Of a stretch of DNA of 64,000 nt, positions 15,368 to 24,690 are shown piece by piece (position 1 is the stretch's first letter; each line of letters opens with the position of its first letter). The position numbers and the translations under genes are program-made. This DNA is from Bradyrhizobium sp. JYMT SZCCT0180. GTDB lineage: Bacteria; Pseudomonadota; Alphaproteobacteria; Rhizobiales; Xanthobacteraceae. The stretch lies in the NCBI RefSeq assembly GCF_018130165.1, contig NZ_JAFCLZ010000011.1:207456-271455 (forward strand), in the 5' to 3' direction. The notes under the pieces were generated by a model. That model saw only the letters and a list, made by a program, of their open reading frames with translations. It ran no database searches and was not told where the DNA came from.

Positions 15368-16702
15368 ATGGCCGCAGCGAGAGACCAGGCCGCACGCGTC
15401 GTTCGGCAACAGCCGGAGGCGTCGGCTCGTCAGGAGCCGGAGGCGGCAACGGCCGAAGACGAAGCCGCGCGCGACCCCGCCCAGTTGGCGGACCAGCTTC
15501 GAACTCACGTTGCGGAAGAAACCAGGCGCCAGCCGGCAACCGCTCCGGGCGCGCCGGCGACCGACAGGCCGGCCGCACCGCCCGCCGATGCCGCACAACC
15601 CGCCGCGCCGAAATCCGGCAAGCGCAAATTCGTGATGATGGGCGTGTTCGCGTTGCTGGCACTCGCGGCCGTCAGCTACGGCGTCTACTACACGTTCATC
15701 GGACGCTTTTACATCTCGACCGACGACGCCTATGTGCGTGCCAACAACACCACGCTGGGTGCGCGGGTCGCGGGCCATATCGCTTCGATCATTCCAGCAG
15801 ACAATTCAATCGTTCGCGCCGGCGACGTCATCTACAGGATCGATGACGGCGATTACCGCATCGCCGTGGAAGCCGCGCGCACCAAGATCGCGACCCAGCA
15901 GGCCACCATCGACCGTATCGGCCGTCAGGTGGCGGCGATGGAAAGCGCGGTCGAGCAGGCCAAGGCGCAACTCGTCTCCGCGGAAGCGGCGCTGAAGCGC
16001 GCAGGTCTCGACTTCGACCGCCAGCAGGCGCTGAGCACCAAGGGCTTTGCCTCGCGCGCCACGTTCGAAGTTTCCGAAGCCGGCCGCGATCAGGGTGTCG
16101 CGCAGGTAAAATCGGCGCAGGCGGCCTTTGATGCCGCGCGCGACAATGTCGAGGTGACCCGGGCGCAGCAGAACGAAGCCCGCGCCCAGCTGGCGGAATT
16201 GCAGACCACGCTGGCCAAGGCCGAGCGCGATCTCGCCTTCACCGCGGTGCGTGCGCCGGTCGACGGCACCTTCTCCAACCGCATCGTCAACACCGGCGAC
16301 TACATCCAGGCCGGCCAGCGGCTCGGCAATGTGGTGCCGCTCAACGACGTCTTCATCGACGCCAATTACAAGGAAACCCAGCTCAAGCGGATCCGCCCCG
16401 GCCAGCCCGTGACGATTTCCGTGGATGCCTACGGCCATCGCAAGTTCGCCGCCGTGGTCGACAGCATCTCGCCCGCGGCGGGCTCGGTGTTCACGCTGCT
16501 GCCGCCCGATAACGCCACCGGCAATTTCACCAAGATCGTGCAGCGGCTGCCGGTGCGGATACGGGTGCCGAAGGATGTCGCGAAGCAAAACCTGCTGCGC
16601 GCAGGCATGTCGGTCTACACCACCGTCAACACCCGTGACGGCGCGGCCGATGCGGACAACGAGGCCGACCTCGACGCGTCGCCGATGCTTCATCCGAAGT
16701 AA
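15368..16702 (+). CDS. emrA: HlyD/EmrA-family membrane fusion protein of an efflux pump
   Basis: A 444-residue periplasmic adaptor. It has an unusually long N-terminal cytosolic segment (about 85 residues, rich in Ala, Glu, Gln and Pro), one membrane span (FVMMGVFALLALAAVSYGVY), the lipoyl-like half motif STDDAYVRANNTTLGARVAG, a long coiled-coil hairpin (about residues 165-285) and the second lipoyl half with RAPVDGTFSNRIVNTGDYI. With the adjacent 14-span MFS transporter it should form an EmrAB-type pump that drives compounds across both membranes via an outer-membrane channel encoded elsewhere. Regulated by the divergent TetR protein. Confidence 0.88.
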   Translation: MAAARDQAARVVRQQPEASARQEPEAATAEDEAARDPAQLADQLRTHVAEETRRQPATAPGAPATDRPAAPPADAAQPAAPKSGKRKFVMMGVFALLALAAVSYGVYYTFIGRFYISTDDAYVRANNTTLGARVAGHIASIIPADNSIVRAGDVIYRIDDGDYRIAVEAARTKIATQQATIDRIGRQVAAMESAVEQAKAQLVSAEAALKRAGLDFDRQQALSTKGFASRATFEVSEAGRDQGVAQVKSAQAAFDAARDNVEVTRAQQNEARAQLAELQTTLAKAERDLAFTAVRAPVDGTFSNRIVNTGDYIQAGQRLGNVVPLNDVFIDANYKETQLKRIRPGQPVTISVDAYGHRKFAAVVDSISPAAGSVFTLLPPDNATGNFTKIVQRLPVRIRVPKDVAKQNLLRAGMSVYTTVNTRDGAADADNEADLDASPMLHPK

Positions 16703-16747
16703 TTTTTTCAGCGCCGGGGTTAGCCCCGCGCGCGTCCTGAGCAGATC

Positions 16748-18340
16748 ATGGCAGACGCCACCACCGCATCGCCGTCGATGATACCAGCCGCAGGCGTGCC
16801 GGACGAGCGCATCCCGCCGCGGCGGCTGTTTGCGTTCCTCATCATGGTGTTCGGGATGTTCATGTCGATCCTGGACATCCAGATCGTCTCGGCATCGCTG
16901 AACGAGATCCAGGCCGGGCTTTCGGCAAGCTCGAGCGAAGTGTCGTGGGTGCAGACTTCATATCTGATCGCCGAGGTGATCGCGATCCCGCTGTCCGGGT
17001 TCCTGTCGCGTGCGCTCGGCACCCGCCTGCTGTTTGCGATCTCCGCCTCCGGCTTCACCATCGCGAGCTTCTTCTGCGGCTTTGCGTCGACGATCGAGCA
17101 GATGATCGTGTGGCGCGCGCTGCAGGGATTTCTCGGCGCCGGCATGATCCCCACCGTGTTCGCCTCCGCCTATACGGTGTTTCCGCGCTCGAAATTCTAC
17201 ATCGTCGGTCCGATCATCGGCCTCGTCGCGACGCTGGCGCCGACGATTGGTCCCACCGTCGGCGGCTACATCACCGACCTGATGTCGTGGCACTGGCTGT
17301 TCTTCATCAACATCATTCCGGGCATCGGCATCACCATCGGTGTGCTGATCCTGGTCGATTTCGACGAGCCGAACTTCAAGCTGCTCGAACATTTCGACTG
17401 GTGGGGCCTGCTGTTCATGGCGGGCTTCCTCGGCTCGCTCGAATATGTGCTTGAGGAAGGCCCGCAATATCAGTGGCTGCAGGATACGTCGGTCGCGGCC
17501 TGTGCTGCCGTCTGTCTGGTGTCGGGAATCGCGTTTTTCTGGCGCGTGCTGACAGCGCATGAGCCGATCGTCGACATCCGGACGTTCGGCGACCGCAATT
17601 TCGCCATCGGCTGCCTGATCTCGTTCTGCGTCGGCATCGGGCTGTATGGCCTGACCTATGTTTATCCGCGTTATCTCGCCGAAGTGCGCGGCTACAGCGC
17701 GCTGATGATCGGCGAGACCATGTTCGTCTCCGGGGTCGCCATGTTCCTCACCGCGCCGATCGTCGGACGGCTGATGACCAAGGTCGACATGCGTTACCTG
17801 ATCGCCTTCGGGCTATGCAGCTTCGCGCTCGGCTCTTATTTGATGACCTGGATCACCCGCGAATATGATTTCTATGAATTGCTGGTTCCGCAGATCCTGC
17901 GCGGCGTCGGCATGATGTTCGCGATGGTGCCGACCAACACCATCGCGCTCGGCACGCTGGCGCCGGAGCGGGTCAAGAACGCCTCCGGCCTGTTCAACCT
18001 GACGCGCAATCTCGGCGGCGCGGTGGGGCTCGCGCTGATCAACCAGGTGCTGAACGAGCGCACCGACCTGCACATCTCCCGCCTGCACGACCGCATGAAC
18101 TGGGGCAACGCCACAGCCGTGGAGACGCTCAACATGTTCACCCAGCGCATGCAGGGCATGGGCGACGCCGCGCGGATGGCGATGAAGCAACTATCGCAGA
18201 TCGTCCACCGCCAGGCTGTCGTGATGGGGTTCGGCGACGCCTTCTTCATGCTGGCCGTGTTTTATGTCGGCCTCAGCCTTCTGGTCGTGCTGCTGAACAA
18301 GCCGCCGGCGCTGGCGGCGGGTGGCGGCCCAGGGCATTAA
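16748..18340 (+). CDS. emrB: DHA2-family MFS drug exporter, EmrB type
   Basis: A 530-residue inner-membrane protein with the 14-span outline of the DHA2 family. The first span carries FGMFMSILDIQIVSASLNEI (motif D1-like LDxxIVxxAL), followed by SWVQTSYLIAEVIAIPLSGF and RALGTRLLF (motif A), then GLVATLAPTIGPTVGGYI (motif C, antiporter). It uses proton influx to expel hydrophobic compounds. It lies 45 bases after the membrane-fusion gene in the same operon. The C-terminus FGDAFFMLAVFYVGLSLLVV is the usual last span. Confidence 0.9.
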   Translation: MADATTASPSMIPAAGVPDERIPPRRLFAFLIMVFGMFMSILDIQIVSASLNEIQAGLSASSSEVSWVQTSYLIAEVIAIPLSGFLSRALGTRLLFAISASGFTIASFFCGFASTIEQMIVWRALQGFLGAGMIPTVFASAYTVFPRSKFYIVGPIIGLVATLAPTIGPTVGGYITDLMSWHWLFFINIIPGIGITIGVLILVDFDEPNFKLLEHFDWWGLLFMAGFLGSLEYVLEEGPQYQWLQDTSVAACAAVCLVSGIAFFWRVLTAHEPIVDIRTFGDRNFAIGCLISFCVGIGLYGLTYVYPRYLAEVRGYSALMIGETMFVSGVAMFLTAPIVGRLMTKVDMRYLIAFGLCSFALGSYLMTWITREYDFYELLVPQILRGVGMMFAMVPTNTIALGTLAPERVKNASGLFNLTRNLGGAVGLALINQVLNERTDLHISRLHDRMNWGNATAVETLNMFTQRMQGMGDAARMAMKQLSQIVHRQAVVMGFGDAFFMLAVFYVGLSLLVVLLNKPPALAAGGGPGH

Positions 18341-18750
18341 AGTGGCGGTCTAACGTGGCGGACGATTTCCCCGGATATCGCTGCGCTCATCCGGGCTACG
18401 ATCGCTGGAATCCTTCGCGCTCACGCGGTTGTCATGTTGCAAATCACCCGTGATGCATTTATAAGCAACGCATTGTCTCTCGAACCGGGGAGGATTTGCA
18501 TGATTTCGTCTAATTCGCAGACCGCCCGCTCGCGTTCGATGCCTATGCTGGACGCTGTACCGGGCCTTTGAGGCCACTTTTCGCCAGCGCTGATCGGGCC
18601 TGACGTCCCGATCATCCCAAGCTTCCCCGATCTTCAAAACTTCTCAACGAGTTACCGATTTTTTCAACGACGCTTGCGTTCGGTCCTGTGCCGTCCCGCG
18701 CGTCCTTTCAAATGGAGCCGGCGTGCGCGCAAGCGGTGCCGGATGAGGCC
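18341..18750. other. Gap between emrB and the ABC transporter gene
   Basis: Holds a short palindromic repeat fragment (18369-18400) and otherwise nothing I can assign. Open frames here have no family features. The last 60 bases could encode an N-terminal extension of the ABC gene from GTG 18688 or ATG 18712, but no ribosome site supports these over ATG 18751. Confidence 0.5.
18369..18400. repeat. Short palindromic repeat fragment, family G
   Basis: CCCCGGAT, ATCGCTGCGCTCAT and CCGGGCTAC: an inverted CCGGAT/ATCCGG around GCGCTGCG-type centre. This is a sequence often dispersed between genes in Bradyrhizobium, as far as I recall. Only one copy is in the window. Confidence 0.55.
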
Positions 18751-20553
18751 ATGACCGTTCAAACCAACAAGCGTCCCACGGCGATCCGCGTGGTGCTCCC
18801 GTTCGTGTTCCGCCACTGGCTCGAACAGCCCGGCCGCGCCAGCGTCGTTGCCGGCGGTTTGCTGGGTGCGACCGCAGCCGACCTGTTCATGCCGCTGTTC
18901 TCCGGCCATCTGGTCGATGCGCTGACGCAAGGCGCCTCCGATCCCGCCGCGCGCCGCGCGGCGATGATCGCCTTTGGCGGCATCGTGGCGCTGGGCGCGC
19001 TGTCGATGGTGCTGCGGCTGATCGGGCTGCAGGCGATCGTGCCGTTCACGTTGAAGATCATGTCCGACGTGTCGCGCGACGCCTTCATGCGGGTGCAGCG
19101 CTTCTCGACCGACTGGCACGCCAACTCGTTTGCCGGCTCCACCGTGCGCAAGATCACCCGCGGCATGTGGGCGCTCGATCTGCTCAACGACACCATCCTG
19201 ATGGCGCTGGCGCCGTCGCTGACGGTGCTGTTGGGCTCGATGATCCTGCTCGGGCTGCACTGGCCCTCGCTCGGGGCGGTCATTGCGGTCGGCACGGTGG
19301 TCTATGTCTCGATGACGATCGCGTTCTCGATGAATTACATCGCTCCCGCTGCGCGCGTCTCCAACGCCTGGGATACCAAGGTCGGCGGCACGCTGGCGGA
19401 TGCGCTGACGTGTAACGCGGTGGTGAAATCCTTTGGCGCGGAAGCGCGCGAGGACGGGCGGCTGGCTGGCGTCATCGGCCGCTGGGGCCGGCGCGTGCGG
19501 CGGACCTGGATACGCTACAACTACACCTCGACGGCGCAGCTGATGGTGCTGTTGTGCTTTCGCACGTCCGTGATCGGCGGCGCGATCCTGCTGTGGATCG
19601 CGGGCCGCGCCACGCCGGGCGACGTCACCTATGTCTTGACCAGCTACTACATCATCCATGCGTATCTGCGCGACGTCGGCATGCACATCAACAACCTGCA
19701 GCGTTCGGTGAACGACATGGAGGAACTGGTCGCGATCCACGCCGAGCCGATCGGCATCGCGGATGCGCCCGACGCAAGGCCGATCGACATCCAGGGTGGC
19801 CGCATCGTGTTCGACGCCGTGACGTTCCATTACGGCGGCCATCGCGATCCGCTCTATGACGGCCTGTCGGTGGACATCCGCGCAGGCGAGCGTGTCGGCC
19901 TGGTCGGTCGCTCCGGCTCGGGCAAGACGACGTTCGTCAAGCTGGTGCAGCGGCTCTACGACATCGGCGGCGGCAAGATCCTGATCGACGGCCAGGACAT
20001 CGCCAAGGCGACGCAGCATTCGCTGCGCAGCCAGATCGCGATCGTGCAGCAGGAGCCGATCCTGTTTCACCGATCATTGGCCGAGAACATCGCCTATGGC
20101 AGGCCCGGCGCCAGCATGGCGGCGGTCGAGCAGGCGGCGCGGCTGGCGAATGCGCACGAGTTCATCCTGCGGCTGCCGAAAGGTTACGGCACGCTGGTCG
20201 GTGAACGCGGCGTCAAGCTGTCGGGCGGCGAGCGGCAGCGCGTCGCGCTGGCGCGCGCGTTCCTTGCCGATGCGCCGGTGCTGATCCTGGACGAGGCGAC
20301 TTCCAGCCTCGACTCGGAGTCCGAAGGCCTGATCCAGCAGGCGATGGAGCGGCTGATGAAGGGCCGCACCTCGATCGTGATCGCGCACCGGCTGTCGACG
20401 GTGCGCAGCCTCGACCGGATCCTGGTGTTCGACCGCGGCAAGATCGTTGAGCAGGGCACCCACGCGACGCTGACGGCGCGCGCAGGGGGCATCTATCGCG
20501 GGTTGTTCGAGCGGCAGGCGACGGAGTTCGGCCGCATTACCGCGGCCGAGTAA
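18751..20553 (+). CDS. ABC exporter, fused membrane and ATPase domains
   Basis: A 600-residue half-transporter that would work as a homodimer or with a partner. The membrane domain spans about residues 20-310. The ATPase domain has Walker A GRSGSGKTT (386-394), Q-loop SQIAIVQQEPILFHRSLAEN, signature LSGGERQRVALARA, Walker B VLILDEATSSLD and H-loop IVIAHRLSTV. The substrate is not evident; the type includes lipid and drug exporters. No N-terminal C39 peptidase is present, so it is not a maturation exporter for double-glycine peptides. Start chosen at ATG 18751; GTG 18688 and ATG 18712 are upstream alternatives. Next to emrAB and MATE genes. Confidence 0.85.
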   Translation: MTVQTNKRPTAIRVVLPFVFRHWLEQPGRASVVAGGLLGATAADLFMPLFSGHLVDALTQGASDPAARRAAMIAFGGIVALGALSMVLRLIGLQAIVPFTLKIMSDVSRDAFMRVQRFSTDWHANSFAGSTVRKITRGMWALDLLNDTILMALAPSLTVLLGSMILLGLHWPSLGAVIAVGTVVYVSMTIAFSMNYIAPAARVSNAWDTKVGGTLADALTCNAVVKSFGAEAREDGRLAGVIGRWGRRVRRTWIRYNYTSTAQLMVLLCFRTSVIGGAILLWIAGRATPGDVTYVLTSYYIIHAYLRDVGMHINNLQRSVNDMEELVAIHAEPIGIADAPDARPIDIQGGRIVFDAVTFHYGGHRDPLYDGLSVDIRAGERVGLVGRSGSGKTTFVKLVQRLYDIGGGKILIDGQDIAKATQHSLRSQIAIVQQEPILFHRSLAENIAYGRPGASMAAVEQAARLANAHEFILRLPKGYGTLVGERGVKLSGGERQRVALARAFLADAPVLILDEATSSLDSESEGLIQQAMERLMKGRTSIVIAHRLSTVRSLDRILVFDRGKIVEQGTHATLTARAGGIYRGLFERQATEFGRITAAE

Positions 20554-20628
20554 ATGACATTGCGGCGCGCGGCCTTGGGATGTTCCAAGGTCGCGCGCCA
20601 GAGACAGATTTGAAGATGTGGATTTGAA

Positions 20629-21990
20629 ATGAAAGACCTTACGCAAGGCTCGATCGTGAGCCACATCCTGAGCATGGCGCCACCGATCGTCGCCGGCATG
20701 ATCACGATCATGATCTGCCAGCTCGTCGATCTGTATTTCGTGGCGGGGCTTGGTGATGCCGCCGTCGCGGGCGTGGCGGCGGCCGGCAACGCAGCATTTC
20801 TCATCAACGGCCTGATGCAGGTGCTAGGCGTCGGCACCGTCGCGCTGATTGCGCATGCCGTGGGACGCAAGGATCAGGCCGACGCCAATCTGGTGTTCAA
20901 CCAGGCGCTCGGCCTGGCGGCCGCGTGCGGAGTGCTGACATGGGTGGCAGGATCCGCATTCGCCGGCGGTTACATGCGCATGGTCGCCGCCGACGAGGCC
21001 ACCGTCGAGGCCGGCACGACGTATCTGCTTTGGTTCATGCCCGCGCTTGTGCTGCAATTCGCCACGCAGGTGATGGGAGCCGCGTTGCGCGGTACCGGTA
21101 TAGTGCGGCCGACCATGATCGTGCAGGCGCTTGCGGTGATCATCAATATCGCGCTGGCGCCGGTCCTGATCTCAGGCTGGGGCACCGGCATTGCGCTCGG
21201 CGTCGCGGGCGCTGGCCTTGCGAGTTCAATTGCGGTGCTGATCGGCGCGCTGATGCTGTGGATGTATTTTCGAAGACTGGAGCGCTACGTCGGCCTCAAT
21301 CTCGCGCAGCTGCGGCCGCAGGCCCGGCAGTGGCAGCGCATCCTCAATGTCGGCCTGCCGGCCGGCGGCGAGTTCGCGATCATCTTCATCTGGATGGGCG
21401 TCATCTATTACGCCTTGCGCGATTTCGGGGCGGCGGCGCAGGCCGGCTTCGGGATCGGCACGCGCGTGCTCGGCCTGATCCAGATGCCGGCGCTGGCCAT
21501 CGCGCTCGCCGCGGGGCCGATCGCCGGGCAGAATTTCGGCGCCGGCAACGCTGCACGCGTGAAAGAAACCTTCGTCAAGGCGGCCATGATCAGCACGGTG
21601 GTGATGATCGTTTTCACTATATTGGCGCAATGCTGGCCCGGCCTGCTGCTCGGTGGTTTTGCCAGCGATCGTGAGACGGTAGCGGTCGCCATCATGTTCT
21701 TTCAGATGGTCTCGCTGAATCTCGTGGCGCAGGGATTTACCTTTGTGTGCTCCAGCATGTTCCAGGGATTGGGCGACACCAAGCCGGTGCTGCTGAGCTC
21801 CGCCGTACGCCTGATCAGCTACGCGTTGCCCGTTCTCTGGCTGTCTGCAAGGCCAGGGTTTCGTATCGAATACGTGTGGTACCTGTCGAACCTGTCGACG
21901 ACGCTGCAGGCCGCATTGAGCTTGTGGTTGCTGCATCGGGAGTTCAGGAAACGCCTGGCGCCGCTCAAGTCGGCGTTGCCGGCGGCGTGA
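20629..21990 (+). CDS. MATE-family multidrug/Na+ antiporter
   Basis: A 453-residue protein with twelve hydrophobic segments and the MATE pattern: SIVSHILSMAPPIVAGMITI at the N-terminus, GLGDAAVAGVAAAGN after the first spans, and the matching half-repeat YALRDFGAAAQAGFGIGTRV. MATE proteins exchange Na+ or H+ for cationic drugs or metabolites. It starts 76 bases after the ABC gene and probably shares its transcript. Its last 26 bases overlap the 3' end of the convergent EamA gene. Confidence 0.87.
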   Translation: MKDLTQGSIVSHILSMAPPIVAGMITIMICQLVDLYFVAGLGDAAVAGVAAAGNAAFLINGLMQVLGVGTVALIAHAVGRKDQADANLVFNQALGLAAACGVLTWVAGSAFAGGYMRMVAADEATVEAGTTYLLWFMPALVLQFATQVMGAALRGTGIVRPTMIVQALAVIINIALAPVLISGWGTGIALGVAGAGLASSIAVLIGALMLWMYFRRLERYVGLNLAQLRPQARQWQRILNVGLPAGGEFAIIFIWMGVIYYALRDFGAAAQAGFGIGTRVLGLIQMPALAIALAAGPIAGQNFGAGNAARVKETFVKAAMISTVVMIVFTILAQCWPGLLLGGFASDRETVAVAIMFFQMVSLNLVAQGFTFVCSSMFQGLGDTKPVLLSSAVRLISYALPVLWLSARPGFRIEYVWYLSNLSTTLQAALSLWLLHREFRKRLAPLKSALPAA

Positions 21991-22909
21991 CTCCTGAAAC
22001 GGATGCCAGCTCCGAACGATCGGGTGCCTTGCTCCCGCGCGTGCGCGTCGAGATCGCGACGGTTGCGACCACGCCGGCGGCGAACAGCACGATCTGCGGC
22101 GTGATGGTCTCGTCGTTGAATACGGCTGCGAGCGCAAACACCACGAAGGGCTGCAGCAGCTGCACCTGCGACACCCGCGCGATGCCGCCCATCGCCATGC
22201 CGGCGTTCCAGGCAAAGAAGCCGATCCATTGCGAGAACAGCGCGACGTAGAGCAGCCCGAGCCACGGTTTTAAGGGGATGCTGGTGAGATCAGCCGGCAT
22301 CGTCAGCGCGGTGGCCGGGATCGAGAGCGGCAATGCGATCACCAGCACCCAGCTGATGACTTCCCAGCCCGGCATCTGCGCGGTGAGCCGGCCGGAGAAG
22401 GCGTAGCCGATACCCGACACGACCACCGCCGCAAGCAGGAAGAGGTCACCGACCGACAGTTCACCGCCGCCTTGCCGCAGCGCAAACGTAATCACCAATG
22501 CTGCGCCGGCGAATGAGGCGATCCAGAACAGCGGCCGCGGACGTTCATGGGTGATCATGACCGCGACCAGGGCGGTCGCGATCGGCATGATCCCGAACAC
22601 CACGCCGCCATGCGAGGCATCGACGCTCTGCACCCCCACTGACATCAGGAACGGAAACAGGATGGCGACGCAGATCATAATGATGACCAGTTGCGGCCAC
22701 AGCGCGCGCGGCGGCAGCGGGCGACGCAGCACGACCAGCAATATCAGCGAGCATATTCCGGCGATCAGTGTGCGCTGCGAGGTCAGTGCAATCGGATCAA
22801 TTGCCGAGACTGCGAGCCGCGTCGCCGGCAGCGTGCCGCCAAAAATCAGCACGCCGACAAAACCCAGCAACAGACCGAGACGTGCGCGTGAAAAAGTTGG
22901 AGAGGTCAT
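21965..22909 (-). CDS. EamA/DMT-family transporter
   Basis: A 314-residue membrane protein of the drug/metabolite transporter superfamily with ten spans in two EamA repeats: FVGVLIFGGTLPATRLAVSA with IDPIALTSQRTLIAG in the first, and IGYAFSGRLTAQMPG leading into the second with WIGFFAWNAGMAMGGIARVS. Substrate unknown. The 3' end overlaps the MATE gene by 26 bases in convergent orientation, so there is no room for a terminator between them. A basic C-terminal tail (STRTRGSKAPDRSELASVSG) follows the last span. Confidence 0.85.
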   Translation of the reverse strand: MTSPTFSRARLGLLLGFVGVLIFGGTLPATRLAVSAIDPIALTSQRTLIAGICSLILLVVLRRPLPPRALWPQLVIIMICVAILFPFLMSVGVQSVDASHGGVVFGIMPIATALVAVMITHERPRPLFWIASFAGAALVITFALRQGGGELSVGDLFLLAAVVVSGIGYAFSGRLTAQMPGWEVISWVLVIALPLSIPATALTMPADLTSIPLKPWLGLLYVALFSQWIGFFAWNAGMAMGGIARVSQVQLLQPFVVFALAAVFNDETITPQIVLFAAGVVATVAISTRTRGSKAPDRSELASVSGVTPPATPT

Positions 22910-22981
22910 GATGCGAATGGATAACTGTTTTGCAGATCAGCGTACAGCAATCTACTCGGAGCACATGGCGGCCATGCGCCG

Positions 22982-23725
22982 CTACCTCGGAGCAATGCTG
23001 CTCCACACCAGTGCGAGCCCGGACAGAAACAAAAGCGCCAGCACGATGTCGTAGAAATTGCGGTCGCTGAGGGCCCGATAAGTCCGTGCGCCGATCCATG
23101 CGCCGATCAAGGTGCCCGGCAGCGCCAGCAGCGCGAGCCAGAACACTTCCCATTTGACGAAGCCGCTGATGATTTGCAGCAGCAGGGCGGCGCCGAGCAC
23201 GCTGCCGTTGAAGATCTGGAATACGCCGCGACGCTGATCCTTGGTCCAGCCGCGCACGCTGGCCCACAGGGTCGGCAGCGGCCCGGACAGCCCGGCGAGG
23301 CCGCCCAGGATGCCGCCGGCAAATCCAACGGCGGCGTCCGCCGGCCGGCCGCCGAAGGCGAACGCCATCGGCTTGCGGACGAAAAACAGCGCGGCCGGAA
23401 ACACCAGGAGCATCACCCCGACGCTCAATTTGAATATTTGCGGCTCGGCCTGCGCGACCAGCAGCGCGCCGATCGGCATGCCGGCGAGCCCGCCGATGAC
23501 GAACGGCGCGGCCAGTTTGAAGTCGAGAACCTTCCACATCGTCGGCAGCGTCGAGATCTGCGAGCTGACCGAACAGATCAGCACCAGGGGTACGGCCAGC
23601 GACGGCGGCAGCACATAAAGCCAGATCCCCAGCGCCATCAGCGCCGTTCCGAAACCGGCAAGGCCGGACACGAAGCCCCCGGCAAGCGCGCCAAAAAGCA
23701 ACAGCGCGTAGGTGGACGTTTCCAA
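22982..23725 (-). CDS. TauE/SafE-family (sulfite/organosulfonate) exporter
   Basis: A 247-residue membrane protein with about eight spans and the family repeats LFGALAGGFVSGLAGFGTAL and FAGGILGGLAGLSGPLPTLW. Relatives export sulfite, sulfoacetate or sulfolactate, or act in anion uptake. Start taken at TTG 23725 because GAAGGAGAG lies just upstream. The ATG at 23770 would add MRNCASGNNEGENKK, whose first codons belong to the palindromic repeat beside it, so it is an artefact. Same direction as the EamA gene, 72 bases before it. Confidence 0.83.
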   Translation of the reverse strand: METSTYALLLFGALAGGFVSGLAGFGTALMALGIWLYVLPPSLAVPLVLICSVSSQISTLPTMWKVLDFKLAAPFVIGGLAGMPIGALLVAQAEPQIFKLSVGVMLLVFPAALFFVRKPMAFAFGGRPADAAVGFAGGILGGLAGLSGPLPTLWASVRGWTKDQRRGVFQIFNGSVLGAALLLQIISGFVKWEVFWLALLALPGTLIGAWIGARTYRALSDRNFYDIVLALLFLSGLALVWSSIAPR

Positions 23726-23747
23726 TTTTTTGTTCTCTCCTTCGTTA

Positions 23748-23870
23748 TTCCCCGATGCGCAATTGCGCATCTGAGGGCGTCCGTAGGACGAGCCCGGAAT
23801 CCATACTCACGATCGTGGTTATGGATTCCGGGCCTGCGCCAAGAGGCGCATCCCGGAATGACGGCTGTGT
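23748..23870. repeat. Composite palindromic intergenic element, family E
   Basis: A short palindrome GATGCGCAATTGCGCATC at 23754-23771 is followed by inverted CCCGGAATCCATA / TATGGATTCCGGG. The GTGCAATTGCAC-like centre and CCGGAAT arms resemble parts of the element at 61303-61458 (which holds TGTGCAATTGCACATC). It fills the gap between the divergent TauE and hydrolase genes. Confidence 0.65.
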
Positions 23871-23954
23871 TTGGGCGCGAATGTTTACACGACCGCCCCA
23901 GCGGGTACTATCGCAATTCAAGCCTTCAACAATAACTTCACGGAAACGCCCCCG

Positions 23955-24671
23955 ATGAGCTCAACCTCTGCAAAGACCATCCTTGTCTGTCACGGCGCGT
24001 GGTCGGCCGGCTGGGCGTGGAAGAAGATGCACCCGCTGATGCAGGCGGCCGGGCATCGGCTGGTAACGCCGAGCTACACCGGGCTTGGCGAACGCGCGCA
24101 CCTGGCAAACCCTTCGATCGATCTCGAAACCCACATCGAGGACATGCTCAATGTCATCAAATACGAGGATCTGCGCGACATCGTGCTGGTCGGCCACAGC
24201 TATGGCGGCATGGTCGCGACCGGCGTCGCCGATCGCGCCAGGGATCGCGTTACGCAGCTGATCTACGTCGACGCCTTCGTGCCTGACGATGGCCAGTCGC
24301 TGTTCGACATCAACGAGCCGGGCCGGCAGCCGATGTTGGATGGCGCGAAGAAGGGGGACGGCTGGCGCATCCCGCCGATGACGTCGCCGCCGGACACCGC
24401 GGCTGAAGACGTCGAATGGCTGGCCGCACGCCGCGCCCCGATGCCGGTCAAATGCTTCGAGACCAGGCTCAAGCTGCAAGGCGGCACACTGACGCTGCCA
24501 CGCAGTTACATCTACGCCACCCGCTTCCCGCCGGCCGATACGTTCGGTCCGTTTGCGAGGAAGACCAAGAGTGATCCGGCATGGCGCTATTTCGAGATCG
24601 ACGCCAGCCACTCGCCGAACGTCACCGCGCCGCAGGCGCTGATGGCGCTGTTGGAGAAGATAGTGGCGTAA
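23955..24671 (+). CDS. Alpha/beta hydrolase 1
   Basis: A 238-residue alpha/beta-hydrolase. Seen: LVCHGAWSAGWAWKKMHPLM (HGxW oxyanion region), nucleophile elbow VLVGHSYGGMVATGV with Ser of GHSYG, and the C-terminal His in EIDASHSPNVTAP. The set places it near plant-type methyl-ester/hydroxynitrile-lyase-like and pyrethroid-hydrolase-like esterases. It starts at ATG 23955; upstream open codons have no ribosome site. A paralog with the same elbow lies at 25770, and an AraC regulator lies between the two. Confidence 0.82.
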   Translation: MSSTSAKTILVCHGAWSAGWAWKKMHPLMQAAGHRLVTPSYTGLGERAHLANPSIDLETHIEDMLNVIKYEDLRDIVLVGHSYGGMVATGVADRARDRVTQLIYVDAFVPDDGQSLFDINEPGRQPMLDGAKKGDGWRIPPMTSPPDTAAEDVEWLAARRAPMPVKCFETRLKLQGGTLTLPRSYIYATRFPPADTFGPFARKTKSDPAWRYFEIDASHSPNVTAPQALMALLEKIVA

Positions 24672-24690
24672 AACTTGGGGAGGCGGAGCC

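Noticed and set aside
18751..20553. ABC transporter as the exporter of the double-glycine peptide at 1273
   Set aside because: It has no N-terminal C39 peptidase domain and is 17 kb away in an efflux block.
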